Shown in pieces: positions 61,191 to 64,000 of a stretch of DNA of 64,000 bases. The translations under genes were made by a program, and so were the position numbers. Source of the stretch: Vitis vinifera (taxonomy: Eukaryota > Streptophyta > Magnoliopsida > Vitales > Vitaceae); contig NC_081817.1 of NCBI RefSeq assembly GCF_030704535.1, forward strand, positions 16,480,501-16,544,500. The letters run 5' to 3'. Within the stretch, counting starts at the first letter, position 1. Each line of letters starts with the position of its first letter. The notes under the pieces are model-generated. The model had not been told where the DNA came from, did not search any database, and saw nothing but the letters and a program-made list of their open reading frames with translations.

Positions 61191-63110
61191 CTTTTAACTC
61201 AATTGGCATGTTAAGGACCCTTGCAATCGTTTCTAATCAAATTGTGGTAAGTTTTGGTGTTTTTTATAGCTTTTTGATTACCAAAGCAATCCAAGAATGA
61301 GGGAGATCTTTGTATAGTCCATGGCAAAGCAAATGGAAGCTCATTTAAATGAAGAATCCAAGATTTGGAGCTTCGTAGTCCTTTTCCAAAGTCAATCAAG
61401 AATGCAAGGAGGAAAAACAGAGAGAGGAATCTAACATGACGAAATTCAAAAGGAGAGCAGCTGCAGGACACATTTTGAGTACTTCCTGGAGTCTATTTTA
61501 TACATACTATATATCGTTTTGAAGCTTGGGAAGTCAGGAATCCAATGCTTCAAATGGTGTATAAATCGGAGCTAAAATGAAGAAGTTATGACCATTGAAA
61601 AACAACTGCACTAAGCTAAAAGACAATTTCGTAAGTTGCGAAATCACAAATTCAACTTGCGAAATCAAAGTTCAACTTGCGAAATGGAAAATTTCAACTT
61701 GTGAAATTTTCGCAAGTCATGTTTCAACTTGTGAAATCCACATGTGTAATCCCAAATATTTGCGATTGACTCTGTTAGATATTTTCTTCAGATATTTTGT
61801 ATAAATCCCTATTTTCTCCTTGTAATCCACCAATTATGGGATTCCTTAGTTAGGAAGTAAGAAGGAAGGGTGAATAGCCTTTCTATATAATCTATTGTAA
61901 TTTTCTTTTAAAAAATCGCTCAGGAGTTTTTCTTAGAGATGACACCCTTTCTATAGTTTTTGGAAGAAAGTAATACACAAAGCTTTGCTCTGCCTTACTT
62001 ACTCATTTTGATTGTATTTTTCTCACTAGCCAAACAAACTCTGAGGATGTTTTCCCAGAGGATGAGTGGCTAAGATTTTTTTTTTGTTTCTTGGAGTGAA
62101 GGAAGCTGGGTAAGGTTCTGAATGCAAAATTGGAAGTTTTGTTGTTTCAGTTTTTAATAAAGAGAAAATGTGACCCGTTAATGGTTTTTATCTTTTTAGT
62201 TAACTTAAAATCCCTTAAATCACTTGGGCCAATACTTGGTAAGGTAAGTGGACTTCGTCCATTGAATTACACTAGTTTATCTCTTGCAAGCCTTTAGGAG
62301 GTGGTTTAAAGGTAGGATTTTCTAGAATAGCCAACACTTGGTAAACTTTTGGACTCCAAGGAGACATCCATTAGTTATCTCTTGCGAGCTTTTGACGGGT
62401 AATCCAAGGTTAAGGATCACCTTGAATGGCCAATACTAGGTGAGAGGTATGAACCATTGCAAGATGATTCAGTGACAGGGAATTAGTGTTTGAATCCATA
62501 AAGGGGAAGCATTTGTACCACACCGGTTCGGGAAATAACTATATGTTAAATCCCCAATGTGAGGAAAAGATTCAAGTACCGTAACTCCCTTTTTGTATAA
62601 GGAACTTGAGCCCAGTGATCCAAAAACTCCAAGAAGCACTTTTCTTTATAAGTAATTTCCGTTACTTTATTATTGGTTTCACTTCAAAACCAACCTTTTC
62701 AAACATCTTTATGTTTTCTTTTAAAGATAACCTTGAAAAGAAAAAGCACCAATTCAGTTTTTGAACTAATATCAGTTGTAATTTGAAAACCCATCCGAGT
62801 GAACGATCCTAGAGCCACTATGCTATGCTAGCTAATGCTACCCTAGTACATGGTGAAATAGGTTTATAAATTTTGTTGATTACTCCCGTGTGAGGACTGA
62901 AATCAAGGCACACTAGTTGATTGAACACCAGTCAATAGGACATACACCAGCTGGGCACTAATCATACAAACATGAATAATCTTGTCCTATAAAGATAATC
63001 AACGTTTCTTAATTCCTTAGGTCACCCTATCTTCGAGATGGTGATGGGCCTAAAATCAAGATGAGAGTGATCTTGGAGGCTATGAGCTTGCCTATAGCCC
63101 TTTCCCACTT
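61191..63110 (+). repeat. LTR-retrotransposon-like non-coding sequence
   Basis: A long block of moderate GC without frames, unlike its AT-rich surroundings. It contains a cluster of TTCAACTTGCGAAAT units (61633-61738), a stretch with repeated GGCCAATACTTGGTAAGGT / AGCCAACACTTGGTAAAC and TTATCTCTTGCGAGC words (62215-62460), and TAGAGCCACTATGCTATGCT, wording I associate with LTRs of grapevine Gypsy elements. Neither ends nor a primer site could be set. Confidence 0.4.
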
Positions 63111-64000
63111 AATATTTTGAAATAAGAGACTTTAAGATAATTATGGTAACCTTCTTAAAATAAATTATCCATCATGAAATTTTTCGAACGTTATTTATTA
63201 CTTGAATTAGAGCATTTGTGCTAAATAGGAATTGCACTCATATTCCTTGTCATTGAACTTTCATTTTCTAATTATAGTTCTTCTTCTTGCGTGGTGATAG
63301 AGCTTGAAAAACTTGGTGTTATTCTTCTTTTCTCAGCATGGGAGAGTTTGAAGGATCACCATATGTGTTGTTCTCCTTCTCTCAAAATAGGAAAGCCTAA
63401 AGAACTACCTAACCCAAAATAATAAGAAAGTTCAAAAAAGAAATGACAATCCAAAATAACAACTTTCAATTCAAAAAATAAATAATATTGGAAAAAACCT
63501 CATGAAATTTTATTCTCTGTAAGAAAATCCAAAATTACCATTTATGAAAGATCATTTAGATAGATTTCCTATCATATACAATATATAATAAAAACATAAA
63601 AGGAAATAATATAAAAGAGGATTTCATGGCCTTAGGGATCCTATTGCTTATTTGATAACCAAATATTCAAATTTTAAAATCCAAATATACCAAATTAAAC
63701 TTGCAACAAAAATAGGGTTAGTGGCTTCACAAAAGACCAAAATACCCTTAAAACACTAAAAAGGTTGTTGGAGCCATCAAGAGCACATGAAATTGCTTTG
63801 GGCGCTTGAAAAGCCACCTGAAGCACTTCAAGTGTTGATGTAGCTTTGAGCACTAGAAGTAGCACTTGAGTACTATAATTGCTTTAGCTTTAATCTAGTC
63901 ACTCAAGCGCTCTTATGGAATTCCAAATTCTGACGATTGCTTTCTGCATCTCCAATCGCAATTTTCTCCATAGGATAGGGGGACGTGCAAGATCACCTTG
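63111..64000. other. Right-edge sequence, no gene recognised
   Basis: AT-rich to 63720. After that, repeated words GCACTTGAG/GCACTTCAAG/CACTCAAGCGC (63775-63920) suggest the start of another repeat that continues past the edge. Confidence 0.35.

Overview
This is plant nuclear DNA. It has long AT-rich intergenic stretches, widely spaced genes, GT-AG introns, and many decayed LINE, Copia, Gypsy-type and miniature DNA transposons. The repeat families, the coiled-coil NBS-LRR relics and the protein sequences suggest a woody eudicot. Grapevine (Vitis) is my best guess, from recognition of repeat style rather than from any search.

Three protein-coding genes look functional, all on the minus strand. 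(1) 8411-9754 is an intronless P-class pentatricopeptide repeat protein, probably mitochondrial and of the At1g80550 type. (2) 29040-37002 is a six-exon Hsp90 co-chaperone p23. Its start codon lies in a tiny coding piece 6.6 kb upstream of the rest, behind a TATA box and a perfect heat-shock element. (3) 55433-57583 is an intronless SUVH1-type SRA/SET histone-methyltransferase-family protein.

Broken genes: an orphan, frameshifted first exon of an R3H-domain protein (3208-3477, minus), and two convergent CNL resistance-gene relics (18.64-19.56 kb plus; 23.56-24.18 kb minus). Both CNL relics jump from the P-loop to the end of the NB-ARC domain, so they appear to share one ancestral deletion.

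Mobile elements, left to right: the 5' end of an intact-looking Copia element (1-1376, minus; LTR, initiator-Met primer site and an open gag running off the edge); a decayed L1-type LINE (11.2-13.7 kb, minus); a large hAT-like miniature element rich in GATATATCG motifs (15223-17181); a Copia pol relic (25.43-26.61 kb, plus); a LINE zinc-binding fragment inside the p23 intron between two 216-bp direct repeats; a TNT1-94-type Copia pol relic (40.93-43.62 kb, minus) split by a second copy of the hAT-like element that has an 8-bp target duplication; a 2497-bp solo LTR with 5-bp target duplication (45098-47594) that carries an 11-unit 43-bp stem-loop array; a LINE ORF1 relic (50.48-51.18 kb) and a LINE 3' end with poly(A) (about 53.6-53.88 kb); a MITE at 59888-60396; and LTR-retrotransposon-like non-coding sequence near the right edge.

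The genes do not form a pathway. The strongest new observations are the stem-loop array inside the solo LTR, the hAT-like element family with a dated nested insertion, the paired resistance-gene relics with the same deletion, and the split-start heat-responsive p23 gene. I saw no clearly novel multi-gene system.
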